A stretch of DNA of 64,000 nt from Halorientalis salina. GTDB taxonomy: Archaea; Halobacteriota; Halobacteria; Halobacteriales; Haloarculaceae. The stretch covers positions 18,901 through 82,900 of the forward strand of contig NZ_SOSC01000012.1 in the NCBI RefSeq assembly GCF_005049285.1, written 5' to 3'. A program made the translations under genes and the position numbers. Position 1 is the first letter of the stretch; every line of letters begins with the position of its first letter. The notes beneath the pieces were generated by a model, which saw nothing but the letters and a program-made list of their open reading frames with translations, had not been told where the DNA came from and ran no database searches. Of the stretch, positions 44,321 to 52,001 are shown piece by piece.

Positions 44321-44330
44321 GGAATATTCC
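44321..44330. promoter_or_regulatory. Palindrome GGAATATTCC before arsR
   Basis: Perfect 10-bp palindrome 38 nt upstream of the arsR ATG, in the divergent arsR/arsD region, close to the expected TATA position. It is a candidate ArsR operator; 10-bp palindromes also occur by chance. Confidence 0.35.
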
Positions 44331-44471
44331 TACCAGAAGAGTAGCTCACATACTCTATTGGGTCGTTAATGGGGGTCGTTAGTGGGTCGAGGACTCGTGG
44401 GTGAGCGAACCAAAGTGTTTATGCCGATGTCTGAACAGAGTTTCAATTGAATCGTTTGTAAACTAGATGCG

Positions 44472-44486
44472 GTGGTTTGTGACCAC
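44472..44486. promoter_or_regulatory. Inverted repeat GTGGT-TTGTG-ACCAC before arsD
   Basis: Five-bp arms with a 5-nt spacer, 42 nt before the arsD ATG, downstream of a GTTTATGC TATA-like element (44417-44424). It may act as an operator or a leader hairpin. Confidence 0.3.
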
Positions 44487-44527
44487 GACTCTACCGGCAG
44501 TCGGAACGGTAACCGAGGAAACCACAT

Positions 44528-44857
44528 ATGATAGAACTCACACTGTACGAAGAGGCGATGTGCTGCTCCACGGGCGTCTGTGGCCCCGATCCCGACGACG
44601 AACTCGTCGAGGTCAGTGCCACACTTGATCAACTCGAAGAGGAATTCGATCTCGAGGTGTCGAGGGCGAATATGCAACACGACATCGACCGATTCCTCGA
44701 GACCGAGGCGATCGCCGATCTCGTCGACGAACACGGCCCCTCGATTCTCCCGATTACGGTCCTCGACGACGAGATACTTGCCGAGTCCGCGTACCTCTCC
44801 TACGACGAGCTCGCCTCCGAGCTCCGAGAGACCCAGAACGCGACCCAGGAGGCCTAA
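44528..44857 (+). CDS. arsD: Arsenite metallochaperone ArsD
   Basis: A 109-aa protein. It starts IELTLYEEAMCCSTGVCG with Cys12, Cys13 and Cys18, exactly the arsenite-binding positions of bacterial ArsD. The thioredoxin-like fold follows with SILPITVLDDEIL. ArsD passes As(III) to ArsA. Its stop is 3 nt before the arsA ATG. The vicinal Cys pairs of some bacterial ArsD C-termini are absent. Confidence 0.95.
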   Translation: MIELTLYEEAMCCSTGVCGPDPDDELVEVSATLDQLEEEFDLEVSRANMQHDIDRFLETEAIADLVDEHGPSILPITVLDDEILAESAYLSYDELASELRETQNATQEA

Positions 44858-44860
44858 CCG

Positions 44861-46783
44861 ATGAGTACGGACGCTACGCCCCGAGAGCTCGTCGAACCGG
44901 GCGGTGACGACACCGAGTTCGTCTTCTTCAGCGGGAAGGGCGGCGTCGGCAAGAGCACCGTCAGCTGCGCCACCGCGACGTGGCTCGCGGACAACGACTA
45001 CGAGACGCTGCTCGTGACGACCGACCCCGCACCGAACCTCTCGGACATCTTCGGCCAGCAGATCGGCCACGAGGTGACCGAGATCGAGGGCATCCAGAAC
45101 CTCTCCGCCATCGAGATCGACCCGGATACAGCGGCCGAGGAGTACCGCCAGGAGACGATCGAGCCGATGCGCCAGCTGCTCGACGACGAGGAGATCGAGA
45201 CCGTCGAAGAGCAACTCAACAGTCCGTGTGTCGACGAAATCGCGGCCTTCGACAACTTCGTCGACTACATGGACAGCCCCGAGTACGACGTGGTGGTCTT
45301 CGACACCGCACCGACCGGCCACACCATCCGGCTCATGGAGTTGCCCTCCGACTGGAACGCCGAACTCGAGAAGGGGGGCTCGACCTGTATCGGCCCCGCT
45401 GCCTCGATGGAAGACAGGAAAGACCAGTACGAGCGAGCCATCGATACGCTCCAGGACACCGAGCGGACGACCTTCGGGTTCGTCGGCAAGCCCGAGAACT
45501 CCTCGCTCGACGAGATCGAACGCAGTGCCGCCGACCTCGGTGAGCTCGGCATCGAGTCCCAGCTGCTCGTCGTCAACGGCTACCTCCCCGAGTCGGTCTG
45601 TGAGGACCCCTTCTTCGAGGGGAAACGCGAGGACGAACGGGCGGCCATCGAGCGAGCGGAAACCGAGTTCGACGCCGACGCGATGGCGACCTATCCCCTC
45701 CAGCCTGGCGAAATCGCCGGCCTCGACCTGCTGTCGGACGTCGCGGGCGTCATCTACGACGGCAAGAATGCCACCGTCGATGTCGGCTCCGCGACCGACG
45801 TCGAGACCGACCAGTCGGTCGATATCGATGCGTTGGCCGACCCCGAATCGGTCGCCGACCGAGTGACGCCGGGTGACGAAACGCGATACCTGTTTTTCAC
45901 CGGGAAGGGCGGCGTCGGCAAGAGCACCATCGCCGCGGCCTCGGCGACGAAACTCGCCGAATCAGGCTACGAGACGCTCGTCGTGACCACGGACCCGGCA
46001 GCCCACCTCGAGGACATCTTCGGTGAGCCGGTCGGCCACGAGCCGACGTCGGTGAGCCAGGCGAACCTCGACGCGGCCCGCATCGACCAGGAGAAGGCCC
46101 TCGACGAGTACCGCACGCAGGTCCTCGACCACGTCACCGAGCTGTACGAGGACAAAGAGGACACCCAGATCGACATCGAGGCTGCTATCGCCAACGTCGA
46201 GGAGGAACTGGAGTCGCCGTGTGCCGAGGAGATGGCGGCCCTCGAGAAGTTCGTCAGCTACTTCGAGGAAGACGGCTACGACGTGGTGGTCTTCGACACC
46301 GCGCCGACGGGGCACACGCTCCGCCTGCTGGAGTTGCCCTCCGACTGGAAGGGATTCATGGACCTCGGCTCGCTGACGAAGGGAGCCGCTCCCGCGAAGG
46401 GCGACCAGTACGACGAGGTCATCGAGACGATGCAGGACCCCGAGCGGAGTTCGTTCGCGTTCGTCATGTACCCGGAGTACACGCCCATGATGGAGGCGTA
46501 CCGCGCGGCCGAAGACCTCAGAGACCAGGTCGGTATCGAGACGGCCTTCGTCGTCGCGAACTACCTGCTCCCCGAGGAGTACGGCGACAACGCGTTCTTC
46601 GCGAATCGACGCGCCCAGCAGGAGAACTACCTCGGCGAGATCAAGGACCGCTTCGAGACGCCGATGATGCTCGCGCCGCTGCGCCGGGACGAGCCGGTCG
46701 GTCTCGAGGAACTGCGCGCGTTCGGCGACGAGATCACCGGCCTGTCGGAGCTCTCTGACAAGCCGGAGGTGACGGTCTCGTGA
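44861..46783 (+). CDS. arsA: ArsA arsenite-transport ATPase
   Basis: A 640-aa protein with two homologous halves. Each has a P-loop GKGGVGKST (residues 25-33 and 348-356) and the signal-transduction motif DTAPTGHT followed by L-ELPSDW. Each half also carries a conserved Cys (NSPCVDE and ESPCAEE) that could bind As(III). It would energise efflux with an ArsB or Acr3 partner; Acr3 on the other strand is the only visible candidate. The 3' end overlaps the next gene by 4 nt. Confidence 0.95.
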   Translation: MSTDATPRELVEPGGDDTEFVFFSGKGGVGKSTVSCATATWLADNDYETLLVTTDPAPNLSDIFGQQIGHEVTEIEGIQNLSAIEIDPDTAAEEYRQETIEPMRQLLDDEEIETVEEQLNSPCVDEIAAFDNFVDYMDSPEYDVVVFDTAPTGHTIRLMELPSDWNAELEKGGSTCIGPAASMEDRKDQYERAIDTLQDTERTTFGFVGKPENSSLDEIERSAADLGELGIESQLLVVNGYLPESVCEDPFFEGKREDERAAIERAETEFDADAMATYPLQPGEIAGLDLLSDVAGVIYDGKNATVDVGSATDVETDQSVDIDALADPESVADRVTPGDETRYLFFTGKGGVGKSTIAAASATKLAESGYETLVVTTDPAAHLEDIFGEPVGHEPTSVSQANLDAARIDQEKALDEYRTQVLDHVTELYEDKEDTQIDIEAAIANVEEELESPCAEEMAALEKFVSYFEEDGYDVVVFDTAPTGHTLRLLELPSDWKGFMDLGSLTKGAAPAKGDQYDEVIETMQDPERSSFAFVMYPEYTPMMEAYRAAEDLRDQVGIETAFVVANYLLPEEYGDNAFFANRRAQQENYLGEIKDRFETPMMLAPLRRDEPVGLEELRAFGDEITGLSELSDKPEVTVS

Positions 46784-47148
46784 GTGAAGTTAGATCGGAC
46801 GAGGAGTCGGTCGACGCGTCCTTCCAGACGTTCGTCGAGACGCTCACGGACTCCGAGACCTACCAAGAGTTCACGGCAGCCAGCCAGGCCCTCGAGAACG
46901 ACGCGGAGGCGAAGGCACTCCTCGGGGAGTACCGGGAGAAACAGCAACGAATGCAACGCGATGGATACGACCAGTCCCTGCTGAGTGAGATGCGAGAGCT
47001 CAAATCGGAGATGGCGGACAACGAGACGATCCAGCGACACAAGGACGCACAGGAGGCGCTCGTCGACCTGCTCCAGGAGACGGACGACGCGATCAGTGAG
47101 CAGATCGGTCGAGAGTTCGCGCAGTCCACCGGGGGTGGCTGCTGTTGA
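46780..47148 (+). CDS. YlbF/YmcA-like helical protein with GGGCC tail
   Basis: 122 aa from a GTG that overlaps the arsA stop. Long helices with ETYQEFTAASQALENDAEAKALLGEYREKQ and later LKSEMADNETI resemble the YlbF/YmcA (RicF/RicA) family. The extreme C-terminus is STGGGCC. In Bacillus, C-terminal cysteines of these proteins help hold Fe-S clusters in the RicAFT complex. Coupling to arsA suggests a role with arsenite, thiol or cluster chemistry here. The Cys tail could bind As(III). Confidence 0.7.
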   Translation: MSEVRSDEESVDASFQTFVETLTDSETYQEFTAASQALENDAEAKALLGEYREKQQRMQRDGYDQSLLSEMRELKSEMADNETIQRHKDAQEALVDLLQETDDAISEQIGREFAQSTGGGCC

Positions 47149-47327
47149 GCGCGACCGACGAGGATGTGCTGGCCGCCGCCGAAGCGTTCGGCGAGGAACT
47201 GGCCGACAGCCAATCCGACGCAGCCCCGACCGAGTTCGAGACGATGCTACTGGAGTACAACGACGCGATCAGCGAAGCGACCGGCTTGGAGTACGGCAGC
47301 GTCTGTGATGCGGACGACTGCTGCTGA
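47145..47327 (+). CDS. 60-aa acidic protein with DDCC tail
   Basis: 60 aa from a TTG overlapping the previous TGA by 4 nt. Its helix EDVLAAAEAFGEELADSQSD and EFETMLLEYNDAISEATG echo the YlbF-type preceding protein. It ends SVCDADDCC with three cysteines. The overlap and shared Cys tail point to a two-subunit partner of the preceding protein. The TTG start is weak, so initiation likely depends on coupling. Confidence 0.55.
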   Translation: MSATDEDVLAAAEAFGEELADSQSDAAPTEFETMLLEYNDAISEATGLEYGSVCDADDCC

Positions 47328-47408
47328 CTGTCCCCACGCACAGACCGGTACTCCGCTAGCGTTCACGTGCAGCGAGTATCTCGTCGTGACCGGACGTTCG
47401 ACGGGTGG

Positions 47409-47422
47409 TTTCAGCGCTGAAA
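47409..47422. promoter_or_regulatory. Perfect 14-bp palindrome TTTCAGCGCTGAAA
   Basis: Lies about 30 nt before a TATA-like CTTATGG (47449-47455) and 68 nt before the ATG at 47490, in a 162-nt gap. It is a candidate operator for the Cys-tail genes that follow, possibly for the HxlR-type protein at 48151. A few such palindromes are expected by chance in 64 kb. Confidence 0.4.
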
Positions 47423-47489
47423 GTTGCTTCGCACCGGGGTACTGGAATCTTATGGAGGCCGTCCCCGTAGCAGTTTCTGTGATATCCCG

Positions 47490-47795
47490 ATGACGAGTGT
47501 CGAAGTCGAGTACTGTGCCCCGTGTGGATTCATCGACCGTGCGACCGAAACCCAGACGCAGATTCTGGAATCGTGCGGTGACACACTGGAGGGTGTCGAA
47601 CTCGTCCCTGGCGACGGCGGCATCTTCGAGGTCCGCGTAGACGACGTTATCGTCTTCGACGTCGACGACGAGGAGTACGACCTCGCGACCATCATGGAGG
47701 GCGTCTGTGGCGAACTCGCCGGGTGTGACTGTGAGCCGGGCGAACTCGTTGACGAGGCTTCCGATTCGACTGAGTGCGGTCCAGGGTGTTGTTGA
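47490..47795 (+). CDS. Rdx (SelW/SelT-like) thioredoxin-fold protein with Cys-rich tail
   Basis: 101 aa from the ATG at 47490. It starts MTSVEVEYCAPCGF, a CxxC on the first strand of the Rdx fold. EGVELVPGDGGIFEVRVDD and VFDVDDEEYD follow, matching the family. The end adds GVCGELAGCDCEPGE and SDSTECGPGCC, seven extra cysteines not usual for Rdx proteins. A redox or metal-binding role next to arsA is likely. The longer frame from 47424 would run through the TATA box and is rejected. Confidence 0.75.
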   Translation: MTSVEVEYCAPCGFIDRATETQTQILESCGDTLEGVELVPGDGGIFEVRVDDVIVFDVDDEEYDLATIMEGVCGELAGCDCEPGELVDEASDSTECGPGCC

Positions 47796-47810
47796 GTCGA
47801 GTCGATACGA

Positions 47811-48083
47811 ATGAGTAAGACTCGTGTCGACGATTTCGATCAGGCTATCTGCAGGGGAACGCATCCGGACGTCGATACAGCGTGTCCACATCTCGTGGCT
47901 GGCCAGGACGGAACGGGTCGTGCAGTCGTCGACAGACTCGCTCGGCTGGAGACGAGAGCACTGGAAGTCGCAACTGGCGAAGAACAGTTCACGTGTGAAC
48001 GCTGTGGCTGTCCGCTGGCGAACCTGGAGGGGATGAATCTCGCTCCCGACGGCTGTCCCCGGGTACACCTCCACGACGAGTGA
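47811..48083 (+). CDS. Cys/His-rich zinc-finger-like protein
   Basis: 90 aa, 15 nt after the Rdx gene. Cysteines occur as AICRGT, TACPHLV, TCERCGCPLAN and DGCPRVHLHDE. The CxxCxC set with a distal Cys/His set looks like a metal-binding site. The middle is a helical segment (VVDRLARLETRALEV). I do not recognise a family. Its place in the cluster suggests metalloid binding or a redox function. Confidence 0.6.
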   Translation: MSKTRVDDFDQAICRGTHPDVDTACPHLVAGQDGTGRAVVDRLARLETRALEVATGEEQFTCERCGCPLANLEGMNLAPDGCPRVHLHDE

Positions 48084-48150
48084 GCGCGACGGCCGACGGC
48101 GGCCACCCGATTGACGACACCTTCGAGTGTCTGCACGCCCATTAGCGGGT

Positions 48151-48528
48151 ATGACGACGACCGACGTGTCCGGTTGGCAGGAGTCGTGGCATCAGCTTCG
48201 AGAGGTCCTCGGCTCGAAGTGGGCGTTCCACGTCCTGCGGCTGCTCTCGGACCGACAGTACGGATTCAACGAGATGCAGCGCTCCATCGACGGCGTGACG
48301 GCGACGATGCTCTCGCGGCGACTGAAAGAGCTCCAGTGTCACGGCTTCGTCGACAAACACGTCGAATCGACGACGCCACCCTCGACGACGTACGAACTGA
48401 CCGAAGACGGCCGGGAGTTCGTCGGTGTCTTAGAACAGATGGAGGGGCTCGTCGATCTCGTGGAGTGCTCCGATGGAAGCGAGTGTGCGTCGACGGCCGA
48501 CTCGTCGAAGTGCGTGACAGTCCAGTAG
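48151..48528 (+). CDS. HxlR-family regulator with C-terminal cysteines
   Basis: 125 aa from the ATG at 48151 (MTTTDVSGWQES). A winged-helix HxlR domain is seen: LGSKWAFHVLRLLSDRQYGFNEM, then GVTATMLSRRLKELQCHGFVDKH and TTYELTEDGREFV. The tail has VECSDGSECASTADSSKC, three cysteines that may sense metalloid or redox state. It ends the plus-strand arsenic cluster and is the most likely regulator of the cysteine-tail genes. Confidence 0.82.
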   Translation: MTTTDVSGWQESWHQLREVLGSKWAFHVLRLLSDRQYGFNEMQRSIDGVTATMLSRRLKELQCHGFVDKHVESTTPPSTTYELTEDGREFVGVLEQMEGLVDLVECSDGSECASTADSSKCVTVQ

Positions 48529-48583
48529 CCGCGCCGACGGTTCCCGAACAGCGTGATTCGCTCCCCTGTCCTGCCAGCACCCA

Positions 48584-48603
48584 TTCCCCTCGTTGAGGGG
48601 GAA
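48584..48603. terminator. Hairpin between convergent genes
   Basis: TTCCCCTC-GTT-GAGGGGGAA, an 8-bp stem with one bulged G, between the HxlR gene end and the convergent Mo/W transporter operon end. It could stop transcription from both sides, though no T-run is present. Confidence 0.35.
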
Positions 48604-48644
48604 CTTCCGGAAGAGAATGACCGGATTTAGTCTGAATCGCGCAT

Positions 48645-49736
48645 TCAGTCGCCCCCATCGAAACGCGTCCTCTGGTCTTCTCGAATCCCCTCGGCGTCGT
48701 CGATGACGTGGATCGCGCGTTTCTTCAGCGAGACGCGCACCCGGTCGCGGTCGGCGAGATTGAGGCGCTCGTAGACCGGCGTCGGCAGCCGTATCTCGAC
48801 GGGGTCCTCGACGGCGTCGACGTCGAGTGCGACCACGTAGTCGTCGCCCTGATAGACCCGTCGAGTGATCGTTCCGGCGAGGACGTTGTCCCGCTCGTCG
48901 ATCGGGCGGTCCTCGCGGAGAATCATCACGTACTCCGGCCGGATGCAGAAGTAGACGCGCTCGCCCGCGACGTCGTACGCGGGAGCCTCGACGACGGCGT
49001 CGCCCCAGCCGAGATACAGCGCGTCGTCGTTACGGTTGAGCACGTCCGCCTCGAAGAGGTTGACACTGCCGGTAAACTCCGCGACGAACGTCGAGGCCGG
49101 CCGCTCGAATATCTCCTCCGCGGTACCGACCTGCCTGACGGTCCCGTCCCGCATGACCGCGATGCGGTCGCCCATCGTCGTCGCCTGTCGTTGGTCGTGG
49201 GTGACGTAGACGACGGGGATGTCCAGCGCCGCCAGTACGTCCCGTAATTCGAACCGGAGCCGCCGCTTGATGGGCGCGTCCAGGTTCGCCAGCGGCTCGT
49301 CCAGCAGGAGAGCGTCGGGTTCGGACGCGAGTGCTCGCGCGAGCGCGACTCGCTGGCGCTCGCCGCCCGACAGTGTCGAGACGTCCCGGTCGAGCAGGTC
49401 GCCCACCTCCAGCGTCCCCGCGAGCTCGTCCACGCGAGCATCGTCGACCGCTGCGTACGCGACGTTCTCGCGGACGCTCATGTGCGGGAAGAGTGCACCG
49501 TCCTGGAAGACGTACGCGGCGTTGCGCCGCTCGGGCGGCAGCCCGGTGAGGTCGGTCCCGTCGAGTTCGACGCCCCCGCCGTCGGCCGACTGGATGCCCG
49601 CGACCACCGACAGCAGCGTCGACTTGCCACAGCCCGACGGCCCCAGCACCGACAGGATTTCGTCCTCGACGGCGAGACTCACGGGGCCGAGCTCGAACGC
49701 GCCGTATCTCTTCCGGACGTCGGTGAGTTCCAGCAT
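48645..49736 (-). CDS. Molybdate/tungstate ABC transporter ATP-binding protein
   Basis: A 363-aa protein. It has Walker A GPSGCGKST (about 33-41), the Q-loop in YVFQDGALFPHM, the signature LSGGERQR (about 122), Walker B LLLDEPLANLD and the H-loop VTHDQ. After residue 235 is a regulatory OB-type (TOBE) domain. The next genes upstream encode a ModB/WtpB-like permease and a WtpA-like binding protein, so it powers molybdate or tungstate uptake for the nearby molybdoenzyme. Confidence 0.9.
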   Translation of the reverse strand: MLELTDVRKRYGAFELGPVSLAVEDEILSVLGPSGCGKSTLLSVVAGIQSADGGGVELDGTDLTGLPPERRNAAYVFQDGALFPHMSVRENVAYAAVDDARVDELAGTLEVGDLLDRDVSTLSGGERQRVALARALASEPDALLLDEPLANLDAPIKRRLRFELRDVLAALDIPVVYVTHDQRQATTMGDRIAVMRDGTVRQVGTAEEIFERPASTFVAEFTGSVNLFEADVLNRNDDALYLGWGDAVVEAPAYDVAGERVYFCIRPEYVMILREDRPIDERDNVLAGTITRRVYQGDDYVVALDVDAVEDPVEIRLPTPVYERLNLADRDRVRVSLKKRAIHVIDDAEGIREDQRTRFDGGD

Positions 49737-50533
49737 CAGTGCCTCCAGGGGTTGCGTCCGAACGCGTTGATGACCAGCAGTGCGCCCAGCGCGAGAGCGA
49801 CGAGCACTATCGCGACGGGGAACGCCGCGTTCAGTCCGTCGTTGAGGAACGACCGCCAGATCTGGACCGGCAGCGTCCGCGGATAGTACGCCATCATCAG
49901 CGTCGCGCCGAACTCGCCTATCGCCCGCGCGAACGTCAGCGTCAGACCCGCGACGATTCCGGGGATGGCCAGCGGTAGGGTGATTCGCCGGAACGTGGTT
50001 TTCCGGGACTTGCCGAGCGACCGCGAGGCGTGTTCGTAGTGTCGGTCGACGCTCTCGAAGGCAGCTTTGGTCGTCACCACGAAGAACGGCGAGGCGACGA
50101 ACGTCTGCGCGAGCACGATGCCGAGCAGCGATCGCGTGAACGACAGCGAGGTGAACGCGCCGAGACCGTTCGGACCGACTACCTCCAGCAACAACATCCC
50201 GCTGACGATGGGGGGCAACACCAGCGGCAACAGCACCAGCGTGAGCACGGCGTTCTTTCCGCGGACGTCGGTGCGCGCCAGCCAGTACGCCAGCGGCAGT
50301 CCGAACGTCGCAGACAGGGCCGTGCTGGCGGTCGCTGTCACCAGGGAGTTGCGCGCCGCCGACAGAACGCGAGCGCTTCCCAGTTGCGCCGCGACCGACT
50401 CCGGGGACTGCGCGAACACCAACGCGCCTAGGGGTACCAGATAGTACAGCAACAGGAGGACGCCGAGGCTCGCGCCAACGACGAACCAGCCCGTCTGCCG
50501 TTCCGTCTCAGTTGTTGATTCTGTCCGGAACAT
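49736..50533 (-). CDS. Molybdate/tungstate ABC transporter permease
   Basis: 265 aa from the ATG at 50533; an earlier ATG (50560) overlaps the previous gene more. It has six hydrophobic helices and the permease EAA loop (HYEHASRSLGKSRKTTFRRITLPLAIPG). FARAIGEFGATLM is a close match to the ModB/WtpB/CysT type. Its stop and the ATPase start share one base, showing tight coupling. Confidence 0.9.
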   Translation of the reverse strand: MFRTESTTETERQTGWFVVGASLGVLLLLYYLVPLGALVFAQSPESVAAQLGSARVLSAARNSLVTATASTALSATFGLPLAYWLARTDVRGKNAVLTLVLLPLVLPPIVSGMLLLEVVGPNGLGAFTSLSFTRSLLGIVLAQTFVASPFFVVTTKAAFESVDRHYEHASRSLGKSRKTTFRRITLPLAIPGIVAGLTLTFARAIGEFGATLMMAYYPRTLPVQIWRSFLNDGLNAAFPVAIVLVALALGALLVINAFGRNPWRH

Positions 50534-51404
50534 TCCCGTGATAGGTCGGGTGCGCGTCACGGAGCACGAACCCGTGGTCGGTGAGGTAGTCGTCGGTCGA
50601 TGCCACCAGCGTCTCGAAGACCGACCGGGCCGCCGACCTGTCGGTACGGAGGGTCGCGCCGTAGGCGATTGGGCTGCCAGTGACCGTTGTTCCGTCGTCC
50701 AGGGTCACCGTCGCAGTCGCGTAGCGGTCCGCCAGAGACGGCGCGCTCAGATTCACGGCTGCCGGCAGTTCCACGTAGGGATAGTCCCGCTCGACGGCCA
50801 TGTTTCGGTAGACGACCGCCGCGTCGAGACCACCGGTCTCGAACTGCGCGAGCAACTGCGTCTCCGGGTAGACCTGCTTCCGCGAGATGACCCGAGTCCG
50901 GAGGTCCGGCTCGTCGTAGTACTTGCTGGCCAGTTCTAACGCCAGCAGCGTGCGGTAGCCCAGTGGGTCGAGGTCGGGGTCGGTCCGCCCGAGTCGGAAC
51001 GACGGGGACAGCAGCGGCTCGTACCACCGGTCAGCCTCGGGGACGCGCCGTCCGGCCTCGGTGTCGGGGTTGTACGCCACGGCGAGCGCGTTGCTCGCGA
51101 ATGCCGCGTACCACGGCGTCGAGAGCACGCTCTCGAACAGCTCAACGTCCGCCAGCACGAGGATGTCCGGGTCGCGCTGGCCCTCGGCGACGAGCTGTGC
51201 CGCGTGCCGGGAGCCGTACGCCTCGACAGTGAGGTCGGCGTCTACCGCGTCCCGTAGTCCATTCGTTAGCGCGTTCTGGAGGCTCCCCGCGGCGAGGACC
51301 GAAATGGGCTCTGACCGACCGCCGACGCCGGCACAGCCGGCCAGCCCGGCCGCCAGGCTTGCCGTCCCGGCGAGCACTGTGCGGCGGGTTGGTGCGTGCG
51401 TCAT
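50508..51404 (-). CDS. WtpA-like molybdate/tungstate-binding lipoprotein
   Basis: A 298-aa protein. The Tat/lipobox signal is RRTVLAGTASLAAGLAGC. The mature protein begins ISVLAAGSLQNAL and later has YGSRHAAQLV, FRLGRTDPDLDPLGYRTLLALELASKYY and GLDAAVVYRNMA, all typical of the archaeal WtpA/ModA clade. It binds oxyanion outside the cell for the ABC transporter. It is 6 nt after a small molybdopterin-fold gene, in one operon. Confidence 0.88.
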   Translation of the reverse strand: MTHAPTRRTVLAGTASLAAGLAGCAGVGGRSEPISVLAAGSLQNALTNGLRDAVDADLTVEAYGSRHAAQLVAEGQRDPDILVLADVELFESVLSTPWYAAFASNALAVAYNPDTEAGRRVPEADRWYEPLLSPSFRLGRTDPDLDPLGYRTLLALELASKYYDEPDLRTRVISRKQVYPETQLLAQFETGGLDAAVVYRNMAVERDYPYVELPAAVNLSAPSLADRYATATVTLDDGTTVTGSPIAYGATLRTDRSAARSVFETLVASTDDYLTDHGFVLRDAHPTYHGNVPDRINN

Positions 51405-51410
51405 GGGCCG

Positions 51411-51920
51411 TCACGTCTCATCTAGATACAGTTCCTCGTAGTCTTGGGGGTCCTCGTGGGGGTCCAGTTCGACTGGCCGAACGCTGGCGAGGTTCTTGAC
51501 CGCCCGTGGACCGTCGACTGACGGCGAGACGAACCGCGGGAAGTCGCTGGTCGGTCGGTCGACGGCGTCGTAGGCGAGCATCGCCCCGCCGAGGTCCCAG
51601 ACGGCGACGCACGCCCGATAACCGTCGGTCGCCGCGACGAGCACGTGGGTCGTCTCCGGCGGTATCGACGCCGCCTCCAGCACCGGGTCAAGCGGAACGC
51701 CGGTCCACTCCGCTTCGAGCCAGTCGCCTGAGGCACACTCGAACCCGATGGTCCGAGTCGTCGCCTCGAACTGCTCGGATGCGGCCTCGACGGTGGCCGG
51801 TAGCGATACGGGTGTCTCGCCGTCGACGAGAACCCCGTCCCGGTCGGCGACGTCTGGGTCGACCGTCTCTCGGTCGTCGCGTTCGGTCGCCGTCATCGTC
51901 TCCGAATGGTCACCGTGCAT
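51411..51920 (-). CDS. Small molybdopterin-binding-domain protein (sulfite oxidase fold)
   Basis: A 169-aa protein. Residues about 60-150 read RTIGFECASGDWLEAEWTGVPLDPVLEAASI, then THVLVAATDGYRACVAVWDL and PRFVSPSVDGPRAVKNLASV. The Cys followed by W-x-G-V-P-L is typical of the molybdopterin oxidoreductase fold (PF00174). It is much shorter than full sulfite oxidase and has no signal peptide or membrane segment. It may be a cofactor carrier, a regulator for Mo, or a minimal enzyme. It leads the Mo/W transporter operon. An ATG at 51896 is an alternative start. Confidence 0.65.
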   Translation of the reverse strand: MHGDHSETMTATERDDRETVDPDVADRDGVLVDGETPVSLPATVEAASEQFEATTRTIGFECASGDWLEAEWTGVPLDPVLEAASIPPETTHVLVAATDGYRACVAVWDLGGAMLAYDAVDRPTSDFPRFVSPSVDGPRAVKNLASVRPVELDPHEDPQDYEELYLDET

Positions 51921-52001
51921 CTATCTCTCCTTCGGTGGGTCCGACTGCTGTCGGCTTCAGCCCGATCTGATCGTGGTCGGTCACGGTTTCGAGGCGCGTG
52001 T

